DNA of 64,000 nucleotides, taken from positions 1 through 64,000 of the forward strand of contig NZ_JACRSZ010000011.1 of assembly GCF_014385005.1 (NCBI RefSeq), written 5' to 3'. The notes under the pieces were generated by a model. That model was not told the origin of the DNA, made no database searches, and saw nothing but the letters and a program-made list of their open reading frames with translations. Below, piece by piece: positions 44,544-51,530 of the stretch (its first letter is position 1; each line of letters starts with the position of its first letter). The position numbers and the translations under genes were made by a program. The DNA comes from Jingyaoa shaoxingensis. GTDB lineage: Bacteria; Bacillota; Clostridia; Lachnospirales; Lachnospiraceae.

Positions 44544-44626
44544 ACTCTAGCATACATTTGTAAGTTTGTAAATAGAAATAACTTACTTTTGTGATTTATT
44601 TTTGATTTATAGCTTACACAGGTAAG
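44544..44626 (-). promoter_or_regulatory. Early promoter with spacer-located operator and two extra sites
   Basis: On the minus strand: TTTACA (44567-44572), 17 bp, TAGAGT (44544-44549). Site CATACATTTGTAAG (44551-44564) fills the spacer. Two related sites lie upstream: CTTACTTTTGTGAT (44582-44595) and CTTACACAGGTAAG (44613-44626). The last overlaps the stop codon of the DUF6291 tail frame. Confidence 0.8.
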
Positions 44627-44778
44627 TTGATCTCCTTATCCGTTTCGGTATCTGTATCTTTATCTGTCACCGTGTCTGTATCTGTTTCCGTATCCGTATC
44701 GGGTTTTTTGGGTTTTCGGAAATATCCCAGAAAACCGAGTGGTTTTTCAGCCGTATAAATCATACCGTCCGGTTTTTC
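44614..44778 (-). pseudogene. In-frame 3' part of the DUF6291 gene behind a stop codon
   Basis: Directly after the stop of the DUF6291 gene (44779) the same frame stays open for 54 codons: EKPDG, then MIYTAEKPLGFLGYFRKPKK, followed by an Asp-Thr repeat tail. DUF6291 proteins commonly end in such PDTDT-rich tails. So either the stop is a new mutation that cut the tail off, or it is read through. An internal ATG could also give a separate 49-residue peptide. What looks like a GATACA hexamer repeat is coding for Asp-Thr. Confidence 0.6.
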
Positions 44779-45207
44779 TTATCCAACTTCCTGCAAGGTC
44801 AGCAAATAGCTTTTCTCTGGTATATTTACTGCTTTCGGTATATCGTTGCCACTGTCAGTTGCCATCTGCGCTGTAGTTGCGCCACAGTCCACAGGAACGC
44901 TCTTTTCTGCATTTGTGGTCTCTAATACCCCTTCAATCTTTTTCGCTCCCTTGCGTGGTCTGCCGCCTTTCATGCCGTTCTTTCTGTTCTGCTCGCAGCG
45001 GCGCTCATATTTCTCACAATCATAATCCATCTGCTGCCTGATAAACAGGAACGCAATCTGTTCCATGCCGCTGAGGTTCTTTGGCTCCTCGCCGTTCTTA
45101 TAATTCACCAATGCCTTAAACAATCTGCCTGCCTCGCTGTCGGTCAGTGCGTTAACCTGTTCTGCATAGCTACCATAAATCTTGAAAGCACTTTTCTTAT
45201 CTACCAT
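44779..45207 (-). CDS. DUF6291 domain phage protein
   Basis: 142 residues. FKIYGSYAEQVNALTDSEAGRLFKALVNYKNGEEPKNLSGMEQIAFLFIRQQMDYDCEKYERRCEQNRKNGMKGGRPRK is the DUF6291 signature, found in early phage genes close to replication modules. The family ending is missing here because of a TAA, and the expected tail is encoded in frame just behind (44614-44778). Starts within the stop region of the next gene upstream (1-bp overlap). Confidence 0.85.
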   Translation of the reverse strand: MVDKKSAFKIYGSYAEQVNALTDSEAGRLFKALVNYKNGEEPKNLSGMEQIAFLFIRQQMDYDCEKYERRCEQNRKNGMKGGRPRKGAKKIEGVLETTNAEKSVPVDCGATTAQMATDSGNDIPKAVNIPEKSYLLTLQEVG

Positions 45208-45416
45208 CAGCCATTCTCCTTTCCGCTATGCGTTTTCTCGTAGGCCTGTACCGCTGCTGTCACAAATTCCTGCTGATCTGATTCGCAGAACGTATCATAA
45301 ATGCACCAAACCAGATCCTGTACACCAAACATTTTTACCATAGCCCCCAGCACACACTCTGCGCCCTCCGGGCTCTTCATCAACATTTCCAGCATCCTTT
45401 GTCTCCTTTCAATCAA
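45207..45416 (-). CDS. Small phage protein, unknown function
   Basis: 69 helical residues (RRQRMLEMLMKSPEGAECVLGAMVKMFGVQDLVWCIYDTFCESDQQEFVTAAVQAYE). Coupled on both sides by overlaps of 1 and 4 bp. Unknown family. Confidence 0.65.
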   Translation of the reverse strand: MIERRQRMLEMLMKSPEGAECVLGAMVKMFGVQDLVWCIYDTFCESDQQEFVTAAVQAYEKTHSGKENG

Positions 45417-45682
45417 GCAATTCTGTCTTTATGTTTGCTAAAGTCAACGCTTTCTTTATCCCATCCCCAATTCGCTTTTTCTCTTTCACGAATATATTCC
45501 TGCTGCACTAAAATTTCTGTCATTACCTGATTTATAATGCTTTCGCCAGCAATTCCCTTAATCTCCTCGTAAATCCCTGTCGCCACAAGGTACATCATGT
45601 TGTCAAGTGACTTTTGGTTGTTTCTGTATTTTTCTCTTGTCTGTGCTACTGTAATTGTATTCAGTGATTCTGGCTTTTTCAT
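45413..45682 (-). CDS. Small phage protein, unknown function
   Basis: 89 residues, helical (TREKYRNNQKSLDNMMYLVATGIYEEIKGIAGESIINQVMTEILVQQEYIREREKANWGWDKE). Unknown family. Confidence 0.62.
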   Translation of the reverse strand: MKKPESLNTITVAQTREKYRNNQKSLDNMMYLVATGIYEEIKGIAGESIINQVMTEILVQQEYIREREKANWGWDKESVDFSKHKDRIA

Positions 45683-45700
45683 TGTTCGCAGCCCCTTTCT

Positions 45701-45895
45701 TTATCGCAAAATTGTTACCTTGCACTTGTTGCAAGCTCCATCTAAATCCGCTTCTACCATTTTTTCCGCAACGTACTCAAGAATCTGATCCTGAAACCAA
45801 TTACCTTTAGCCAGTAATGTGCCATCTTTGTAAATCTTAATCTCCGTTTTATCATTGACCGCTGCAATAACCCGTCTCATTGTCATAACTGCCAT
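45701..45895 (-). CDS. Small phage protein, unknown function
   Basis: 64 residues. A strand-rich start (RRVIAAVNDKTEIKIYKDGTLLAKGNW) precedes a helical QILEYVAEKMVEADLDGACNKCKVTILR with a CNKC pair. Unknown family. Confidence 0.62.
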   Translation of the reverse strand: MAVMTMRRVIAAVNDKTEIKIYKDGTLLAKGNWFQDQILEYVAEKMVEADLDGACNKCKVTILR

Positions 45896-45897
45896 TG

Positions 45898-46257
45898 CTA
45901 ACTCCTTTCTGAGAAGCAGCTCTTACCTGCCTCTCCAACCTTTCTTGCACTTACTTTCTTCATAGCCTTGTAAATCATCTCGTCGCTTACGTCTCTATGA
46001 ATTTTGCTCCAAAGCATGTATACCATTTCAAATACTGTTTCGTCGCTTCCTTCATACATTACAGTAACGCAATACTCTCTGCCTGATTTCTCGATGGCTT
46101 CAACCTCCTGCGTACCGGTCAGTGAAAAGCAATGTGACACTCCAAACTCATTGAGCATTTCATCTAATTTCTCCAGCTTTTCTTCTGTGCATTCCTGCAC
46201 GTCCTCACGGTTTGTAATATTTAAGTAGCAATCATAAATTCTTAATTTCATGTTCAT
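45898..46257 (-). CDS. First leftward early gene, unknown function
   Basis: 119 residues; the start may be the second ATG at 46251, which suits the AGGAGGAC site better. IYDCYLNITNREDVQECTEEKLEKLDEMLNEFGVSHCFSLTGTQEVEAIEKSGREYCVTVMYEGSDETVFEMVYMLW gives an alpha/beta fold. Its position just behind the divergent switch is that of cro, but no helix-turn-helix is seen. Confidence 0.65.
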   Translation of the reverse strand: MNMKLRIYDCYLNITNREDVQECTEEKLEKLDEMLNEFGVSHCFSLTGTQEVEAIEKSGREYCVTVMYEGSDETVFEMVYMLWSKIHRDVSDEMIYKAMKKVSARKVGEAGKSCFSERS

Positions 46258-46280
46258 GTCCTCCTGTTCTTTATATCTCT

Positions 46281-46387
46281 ACTCTACACTAGATTGAGTG
46301 CCGAGTCCATAGGTGACATGCACAAAGTTAAGTGTCTAAACTTGTCAAAATTATACACTTGTTTGAGTGCATATTTTGTGTTAGAAT
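46281..46387. promoter_or_regulatory. Immunity switch: divergent promoters with three operator copies
   Basis: Three related 14-bp sites: CACTAGATTGAGTG (46287-46300), CACAAAGTTAAGTG (46321-46334) and CACTTGTTTGAGTG (46356-46369), centres 34 and 35 bp apart. The leftward promoter has TAGAGT (46281-46286) and a weak TGGACT (46304-46309), with the first site in its spacer. The rightward promoter has TTGTTT (46359-46364), 17 bp, TAGAAT (46382-46387), with the third site over its -35 box. This is a lambda-like arrangement for the XRE repressor at 46436. Confidence 0.75.
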
Positions 46388-46435
46388 CTGTATTATAGAA
46401 AAGTCATTCATTCAGATTGAAGGGAGAAAATCGCC

Positions 46436-46663
46436 ATGATAAGCTATCAGAAACTTTTTGATAAATTGAGAGAAGAAGGCTGGTCTTTCTACCGGGTGCG
46501 CCAAGAGAAACTGATCGGGCAGGGAACTCTTACTCGCCTGCGGAATCAGTCCGGCGGACTTGACAGCAAGACTCTGAATAAAATCTGTCGGACATTTAAT
46601 TGCCAGCCTGGGGACCTTATGGAATATATTCCAGACGAAGGCAGCGAATCTGATTCAGAATAA
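46436..46663 (+). CDS. XRE/Cro-type repressor
   Basis: 75 residues. The helix-turn-helix is visible: YQKLFDKLREEGWSFYRVRQEKLIGQGTLTRLRNQSGGLDSKTLNKICRTFNCQPGDLMEYIPDE, the minimal Cro/C1 type domain also found in many small regulators. It has no C-terminal peptidase or dimerisation domain, so it is not cleaved by RecA-type induction. It is divergent from the early operon and probably binds the three sites at 46287-46369. Confidence 0.88.
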   Translation: MISYQKLFDKLREEGWSFYRVRQEKLIGQGTLTRLRNQSGGLDSKTLNKICRTFNCQPGDLMEYIPDEGSESDSE

Positions 46664-46678
46664 TATGTGCTTTTCTCC

Positions 46679-46707
46679 TTGTAGAGTTTCTGTTTTTGGG
46701 ATATGAT
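46679..46707 (+). promoter_or_regulatory. Predicted promoter for the exported protein gene
   Basis: TTGTAG (46679-46684), 17 bp, TATGAT (46702-46707), placed between the XRE gene and the next gene, so the pair 46743-48282 may be expressed in the lysogen independently of the repressor. Confidence 0.55.
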
Positions 46708-46742
46708 GATAGAAAAAAGTGAACTCACAAAGGAGAGAGTGT

Positions 46743-47384
46743 ATGAAAAAAATATCACATTTTATTTTACCCCCCCCCCGGAAATTTTTGCACAATTCTC
46801 TGAATATAGCAAAAATTTCCCTGTGTCTCTGTTTTGCTGGCTGTTCAACGGTATTGGCTGAACCCGCCGCTGAAATATCCCAGATTGATTCCTTTCGAGG
46901 GTATGACTGGGGAACAACATTGGACGATATAAAGAGCAAAGAAATCACATCAGATATGCTGGAATACAGAGATTATAGAATTGATGAAGTAGGAAGTGTG
47001 GATGGACTTACAGACCTGTGTATATGCAATGGTTCTGTGGATACATACGATACCAACGTTGAATATCTGTTTCTGAACGATAAGCTGGTGTCGGGCGGAT
47101 ATGATATGGATATTGACGATTCCAATTATGAGGATATATGCGATGGAATCTCGGAAAAGTATGGAAATCCAGATATTGAGAAGTCGTCAACCGGTTGGGG
47201 CGGCTGCTCTATGTGGATTGACGATAGCCAGAATGTGATTCTTGTCTCAGAAATGTTAGGACTCTTGTACTTCCAGAATGATGAATCCATAATAGATCTG
47301 TTTTCGGAAAGTTTGGAGAAATTCCACGAAATTGATATTGATAGAGAATTGCAGAAAGCCGGTGATGGATATGTCGGATATTAA
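46743..47384 (+). CDS. Exported lipoprotein-like protein with a C10 tract in its signal region
   Basis: 213 residues from the ATG at 46743 (AAAGGAG upstream). The start MKKISHFILPPPRKFLHNSLNIAKISLCLCFAGCS leads to a possible lipobox (FAGC). The mature part has WGTTLDDIKSKE, a domain seen in small secreted proteins. A run of ten C (46770-46779) lies after nine codons: loss or gain of one C shifts into early stops. Only this length keeps the frame open. Its end overlaps the nuclease gene by 14 bp. It is a candidate lysogenic-conversion or superinfection gene. Confidence 0.7.
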   Translation: MKKISHFILPPPRKFLHNSLNIAKISLCLCFAGCSTVLAEPAAEISQIDSFRGYDWGTTLDDIKSKEITSDMLEYRDYRIDEVGSVDGLTDLCICNGSVDTYDTNVEYLFLNDKLVSGGYDMDIDDSNYEDICDGISEKYGNPDIEKSSTGWGGCSMWIDDSQNVILVSEMLGLLYFQNDESIIDLFSESLEKFHEIDIDRELQKAGDGYVGY

Positions 47385-48282
47385 ACTCTTTTCCGTCAAC
47401 CCTGAGGTCCGGCAAATGGTTGCTTCAGAAGTGCTTCTTGAAAGAGAATTGCAGACTTTGATTGAAAATAACATGGACACATTCTTTGGTGTGCGTTTTC
47501 TAAAAAGTGAATACGTCATTACAAATGGCAGAATGGATAGTATAGGCATAGATGAAAATAATTGCCCGGTCATATTTGAATATAAGCGAAGTAGTAATGA
47601 AAATGTCATAAATCAGGGGCTTTTCTATTTGGACTGGTTGCTGGATCACAAGGCAGATTTTCAACTCCTTGTTGCGGATATTCTCGGACAGGATACTGCC
47701 ACTTCCATAGACTGGTCAATGCCATGTGTGATCTGTATTGCAAGTGGCTTCACAAAATATGATCTCCACGCCGTAAATCAAATGCAGCGCAATATCAAAT
47801 TGGTGCGATATCAGAAATACGGAAATGATCTGGTTTTGTTTGAACATCTGAACGCTCCTGCTGTGCCGCCTATTCCGCTCAACAATTCGGATTTTCCGAA
47901 CAGTTCCGCTGCCAAGAAGTCAGGCGATCAGAAAACACATCTGGAAAAGCTGTCTGCTGCGCCGCGCGAATTGCAGGATATATACCGCTCTCTTTGTGAC
48001 TACATAGAATCTCTTGGGGACGATATTGTTCCGAACCAGTTAAAATTATATCTCGCGTACCGCAAGACAAAGAACATTATCTGCATTGAGATTTTTAGGA
48101 AAATGATCCTGCTGCACCTTAAAATAAATCCAGATGATATAGAGCTGGAAGAAGGATTTACCAGAGATATGAGAAACATTGGACATTATGGAACCGGTGA
48201 CCTGCAGGTTACGATCAGAACGGCAAAAGACTATGAAAAGGCAAAGCCACTTTTAAATCTTGCATATAATGCAGCGCAATAA
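47371..48282 (+). CDS. NucS-like nuclease domain plus DUF5655 protein
   Basis: 303 residues from the ATG at 47371 (an ATG at 47365 is possible). The N-terminal half contains a PD-(D/E)xK-like core: GRMDSIGIDENNCPVIFEYKRSS, with Asp, Glu and Lys in order. The C-terminal half is DUF5655 (LEKLSAAPRELQDIYRSLCDYIESLGDDIVPNQLKLYLAYRKTKNIICIEIFRKMILLHLKI). Such proteins occur in bacteria and phages and are of unknown function. In this position, beside the repressor and on the lysogen strand, a role against other phages is possible but unproven. Confidence 0.8.
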   Translation: MSDIKLFSVNPEVRQMVASEVLLERELQTLIENNMDTFFGVRFLKSEYVITNGRMDSIGIDENNCPVIFEYKRSSNENVINQGLFYLDWLLDHKADFQLLVADILGQDTATSIDWSMPCVICIASGFTKYDLHAVNQMQRNIKLVRYQKYGNDLVLFEHLNAPAVPPIPLNNSDFPNSSAAKKSGDQKTHLEKLSAAPRELQDIYRSLCDYIESLGDDIVPNQLKLYLAYRKTKNIICIEIFRKMILLHLKINPDDIELEEGFTRDMRNIGHYGTGDLQVTIRTAKDYEKAKPLLNLAYNAAQ

Positions 48283-48284
48283 TT

Positions 48285-48385
48285 GCTTTCTGTATCTGTA
48301 TCTTTGTCTGTATCCTTTTCTGTATCCGTATCTGTATCGGGTTTTTTGGGTTTTTTGAATTATCCAAGAAAACCGAACGGTTATC
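48285..48385 (-). pseudogene. Decayed second copy of the DUF6291 C-terminal tail
   Basis: On the minus strand the frame reads PFGFLG, then a TAA, FKKPKKPDTDTDTEKDTDKDTDTE. It is clearly homologous to the tail frame at 44614-44778 (shared GGTTTTCT and AAACCCAAAAAACCCGAT runs). It is cut off upstream by the endolysin terminator and has no start. It is a relic left by recombination or duplication around the immunity block. Confidence 0.7.
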
Positions 48386-48398
48386 ACAACGTCAAAAG

Positions 48399-48431
48399 CC
48401 CCCGGAAGCACATTGCCTCCGGGGTACATTT
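48399..48431 (-). terminator. Intrinsic terminator of the endolysin gene
   Basis: On the minus strand a CCCCGGAGG arm pairs with CTTCCGGGG and is followed by GCTTTTG. A T-run on the opposite side also allows stopping of rightward transcripts from the NucS-like gene. Confidence 0.85.
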
Positions 48432-48434
48432 TTC

Positions 48435-50000
48435 TCACTGGACATATTTTTTCTTTTTGTAATACGCTGCGATCCAGCCGGACGGAATCCGCATCCAGAT
48501 ATTTCCTGCGCTGTCATTTTTGATTTCAAGACAAGAAACTTCGGTTCCTTTTTTCAGTTCGCCAGACGTGTAAGCGTGTTCTCTCGCATTTTTGGTGAGG
48601 TCCTGCCATTTCTTTGCGGAGTAATCTGTACCTGCGCCCTTCCGAACTCTCAGATTATCTACCGCGGTAGTATAAATCTTTCCAACCGTATATGTAGGGG
48701 TCTTGCTGGCTGAATTTCCTGTTCCGGCAGCCTTTGCATTGTGTAATGCAACCAGTTTTGCCTTTGAAGCAGAGCCATATTTTCCATCAACTTCAAGGCC
48801 GTTTACTTTCTGGAACTTTTTGAGTGCTTTATCTGTATTGGTTCCAAAATCGCCATCTGCGCCACTGGAACCGCAAGAGTATCCAAGATCAATTAACATG
48901 AGCTGCATGGTTTTGACTGCCACCCCTGTGTCACCTTTCATCAGATAATTTCTTTTGGTAGCCTGTGCGGTTTCTCCGCCGGTATATCTCAGAACATGTG
49001 TCCATGGATAATTTCTGTAGCTGCGGATCAAGAATTCTTTTCCAGTCTGATCTCCCGGCTTGCCTCCATGTGCAGTGCCTTTCTCGTTGATAGATGCCTC
49101 GACCTCTTTTCCATTTCCACAGTACATAGCGGCATGATACGTGGTATTCAGAAGCACATCACCACGTTTCAGCCCGGATCCTGTCGCAAGGTTTACAGCA
49201 TTGGTAACAACTTCAAATCCGTTTGCCGTAAATACGCCGGGCATATTTCCTGTGTAAGTTGCTCCTTTTGTTTTGACCGGAACGCCTGCATTTTCCCATG
49301 CAGTAATAACTGCGGAAGAACAGTCATAATCTCCATCACTTCCCCATCTGTGATCCTGACAATATCCATGGCTATCATCATTCGCAGTCTGCTCCATCCA
49401 TGAAATCGCCTTTTCAATTCTCTGCTGTACTGTCATTTCCTTTGCTCCTTTCACATAGGTGTCATAAAACTTCTGTCCTCTTGCCGCTCTGCCGGCGCAT
49501 ACGCTTTCGCCAGTATTTGCCGGAATCTCAAATTTCTTCAGGACAACATCAGATGCCTGCCGGATTGTTGTTGCAGTTTTCAGAATCGCAAGCACAGGGC
49601 TGTAGCTTTCTCGCAGTTCTTTCAGCAGGAACTCAAGCTGCATTTCAAGATCCGCAATGGACGTTCCATTCTGTTTCGCATAGTTCCACAGTCTTGATTT
49701 TCTTCCCGGGCTTGTCCACTGTGCCAGACCGTAACCATACTGTTTCCCAGCTAATGGGTGAAGGAACTCTTCGCATGAGATTTTTCCGGTATCAATCGCA
49801 GTGGTATAGCTCTCGTGTGTATATGTTTTCCCATTTTCTTTCAGCCGCTTAATGCACAGGTACTCTACCCTGTTCGGATAAAATCCGTCACTTTCTGCTT
49901 CCAGATTGCCAAGCAAACCACAGGCTCCGGCAGGTGTCATGCCAGCAGCAATAAATTTCTTATAAGCCTTTTTCTCTGCTTCAATGTTAATCGTCGCCAT
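48435..50000 (-). CDS. Phage endolysin with lysozyme, CHAP/NlpC-like, PG-binding and SH3 domains
   Basis: 521 residues from the ATG at 50000 (AAGGAG upstream). Residues 1-185: phage tail lysozyme-like domain (AAGMTPAGACGLLGNLEAESDG...GYGLAQWTSPGRKSRL). Then a Cys-protease-like amidase/endopeptidase domain with DYDCSSAVITAW as the nucleophile region and THGGKP-type His. Next a PG_binding_1 domain (MKGDTGVAVKTMQLMLIDLGY...GDFGTNTDKALKKFQ), and a C-terminal SH3b domain (NLRVRKGAGTDYS...GWIAAYY). It cleaves the cell wall at lysis. Confidence 0.93.
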   Translation of the reverse strand: MATINIEAEKKAYKKFIAAGMTPAGACGLLGNLEAESDGFYPNRVEYLCIKRLKENGKTYTHESYTTAIDTGKISCEEFLHPLAGKQYGYGLAQWTSPGRKSRLWNYAKQNGTSIADLEMQLEFLLKELRESYSPVLAILKTATTIRQASDVVLKKFEIPANTGESVCAGRAARGQKFYDTYVKGAKEMTVQQRIEKAISWMEQTANDDSHGYCQDHRWGSDGDYDCSSAVITAWENAGVPVKTKGATYTGNMPGVFTANGFEVVTNAVNLATGSGLKRGDVLLNTTYHAAMYCGNGKEVEASINEKGTAHGGKPGDQTGKEFLIRSYRNYPWTHVLRYTGGETAQATKRNYLMKGDTGVAVKTMQLMLIDLGYSCGSSGADGDFGTNTDKALKKFQKVNGLEVDGKYGSASKAKLVALHNAKAAGTGNSASKTPTYTVGKIYTTAVDNLRVRKGAGTDYSAKKWQDLTKNAREHAYTSGELKKGTEVSCLEIKNDSAGNIWMRIPSGWIAAYYKKKKYVQ

Positions 50001-50127
50001 CATGTTCTCCTTTCCGTCCATAAGGACACACATCATCTATAAATCGTCCGAGCTCCCGGGCTAATAAAAAAGTGAAGCCGCCCACGCAGACCAGCCCCAC
50101 CAGAATAATCGTCGCAAATGTTTTCAT
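49987..50127 (-). CDS. Small membrane protein of the lysis cassette, 46 aa
   Basis: 46 residues: MKTFATIILVGLVCVGGFTF and one transmembrane helix, then a charged tail (RELGRFIDDVCPYGRKGEHDGDD). TTTGGAG upstream. It overlaps the endolysin start by 14 bp. A holin-like or antiholin role is possible from position only. Confidence 0.7.
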   Translation of the reverse strand: MKTFATIILVGLVCVGGFTFLLARELGRFIDDVCPYGRKGEHDGDD

Positions 50128-50137
50128 GTTTTTGCTC

Positions 50138-50163
50138 CAAAAAGGGGCGATTACTCGCCCCTC
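50138..50163 (-). terminator. Hairpin terminator between holin and endolysin genes
   Basis: AGGGGCGA (50143-50150) pairs with TCGCCCCT (50155-50162) and is followed on the minus strand by TTTTT and then by the ribosome site of the 46-aa gene. It probably reduces endolysin transcription from upstream. Confidence 0.8.
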
Positions 50164-50190
50164 AGTTGATCTATGAGTTTATTCAACTCG

Positions 50191-50394
50191 TTATTTAGTT
50201 TCCTCAATTTCCGGAAGTCCCGCAAGAGATGTCAGCACTGATGCCACGCCTGCCAGTGCCGCTGTTCCCACAACAACTTTCCAGTCTACGGCAGAAATGG
50301 TCGCTGACGCCGGCAGTAATGCTACTGCGGTCTGCGCCATTGTTTTCGCTGCGCGAATGCCTGCTGCTTTGATCCATACTTTAAAATTCTTCAT
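50191..50394 (-). CDS. Phage holin, r1t/LC3-like
   Basis: 67 residues. A basic amphipathic start (MKNFKVWIKAAGIRAAKTMAQTAVALLPASATISAVDW) is followed by a membrane helix (KVVVGTAALAGVASVLTSLAG), as in the r1t-type holins of Firmicute phages. It makes membrane lesions that release the endolysin. Located 64 bp upstream of the small membrane gene. Confidence 0.82.
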   Translation of the reverse strand: MKNFKVWIKAAGIRAAKTMAQTAVALLPASATISAVDWKVVVGTAALAGVASVLTSLAGLPEIEETK

Positions 50395-50531
50395 AGATAT
50401 GTTCCTCCTGTTTATAATGCTGCCGTGAGCTTGTCACAGCCCACAGCGCAGTTCTTTTTCCTTTTGGTGCATAAATTATCACCTACAATAAAACTAACGA
50501 ATTTGAGCTATTCTGCACGTTCCTGTAAGTT

Positions 50532-50912
50532 TTACAGAAATGAGTTCTCATCTTTGCATTTTTCGTAAGTCCTTTTCACATTGTCTGTCGCAGATACTGC
50601 CTTTCCGTTTGGAAATCTGGGGTGATCCTGACAGTAGCGCTCGTAGGTATCAACATCTTCGATAATCTGATCGAAATGTTCTTTTGAATGCCGCATCTTA
50701 TGACGTATTTCATCATCAAACCGAAGGATGCGATACCGGGCAGTTTTCGCCTCGTTTGCATCCATTTTTTCGTTGAGATCCGCATTCAGCGCTTTCCCAA
50801 TCGTCCTCGCGATTGCGCTCCAAGGGTTGATTCTAATGGGAGCAACCTGTACCAGCGTGAGGACAATCAGCAGGACACTTCCGCCAGTCTCTACGAACTC
50901 TTTCATGCTCAT
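50532..50912 (-). CDS. Small phage membrane-anchored protein
   Basis: 126 residues. One N-terminal hydrophobic helix (SVLLIVLTLVQVAPI), then INPWSAIARTIGKALNADLNEKMDANEAKTARYRILRFDDEIRHKMRHSKEHFDQI. This is a common neighbour of Lachnospiraceae prophage holins; role unknown. GGAGAGGAGGT precedes the ATG. Confidence 0.72.
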   Translation of the reverse strand: MSMKEFVETGGSVLLIVLTLVQVAPIRINPWSAIARTIGKALNADLNEKMDANEAKTARYRILRFDDEIRHKMRHSKEHFDQIIEDVDTYERYCQDHPRFPNGKAVSATDNVKRTYEKCKDENSFL

Positions 50913-51096
50913 TGGCTTTTACCTCCTCTCCTAAGAATATATCCTCAGACTCGTCAACGCCTGCGTATGGACGGCAAAGCATTTCGAGTACATCAAGGTC
51001 TTGCTCAATCTGTTCGAGTGTCTTATTTCCCTGTCCTTTTACCAAAAGCAAGAGGTCATAAATGCTCGACCAGAGCCGGGAGATTATCTTAATCAT
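50833..51096 (-). CDS. Small phage protein, unknown function
   Basis: 87 residues with GGAGGAAG before the ATG, starting four bases inside the previous stop (ATGA). A helical start (IKIISRLWSSIYDLLLLVKGQGNKTLEQIEQDLDVLEMLCRPYAG) leads to a Cys/His tail (KCPADCPHAGTGCSH). Its last 80 bp overlap the 50532-50912 gene in another frame. Confidence 0.6.
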   Translation of the reverse strand: MIKIISRLWSSIYDLLLLVKGQGNKTLEQIEQDLDVLEMLCRPYAGVDESEDIFLGEEVKANEHERVRRDWRKCPADCPHAGTGCSH

Positions 51097-51530
51097 TTCT
51101 TCCTCCAGAAATAATAATGTGGTTTCTCTTCTCCGAACATGTTATATCTCAATTCGTCGTCCAGTGCGATTGCTACGGCTGACAGGAAAAACCACAGGAA
51201 TGAAAACGGTAAGCAGATCTGCCCCCACAAATTCAGCGGCATATTGCTGTAGTCCCAGATATTCAGACCAAGCCAGATATTCAGAACAACACCTGCAATC
51301 AGCTCTGTACCGGTAATAACCAGACAGCCAATCAACATCTGCAACGGAAGTGGCATATCCCATCCGATATGCTCATTCAAAAGCCCACACATAACGAAAC
51401 AGAAGCCCCCGACGGCAAACATCGTCCAGTGCGTATGCCCTCTGAAAATCAATTCAAAAAGGCAATAAAGAAGTCCTCCTATTGCCCACAGATACATGGT
51501 CTTATACAACTTCTTCAGGAATAACTTCAT
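51093..51530 (-). CDS. Polytopic membrane protein, CmpB/putative ABC-transporter type IV-like
   Basis: 145 residues with four hydrophobic segments (YLWAIGGLLYCLFELIF, MFAVGGFCFVMCGLL, MLIGCLVITGTELIAGVV, FLWFFLSAVAIAL) and the WDYSNMPLNLWGQICLPFSFLWF signature of the CmpB family. It lies in the lysis region and may influence membrane or lysis timing. Function unproven. Confidence 0.75.
   Translation of the reverse strand: MKLFLKKLYKTMYLWAIGGLLYCLFELIFRGHTHWTMFAVGGFCFVMCGLLNEHIGWDMPLPLQMLIGCLVITGTELIAGVVLNIWLGLNIWDYSNMPLNLWGQICLPFSFLWFFLSAVAIALDDELRYNMFGEEKPHYYFWRKK

Noticed and set aside
44630..44710. GATACN hexamer arrays as iterons or a CRISPR-like repeat
   Set aside because: Read on the minus strand they encode the Asp-Thr tail of DUF6291, and no spacers or origin features are present.
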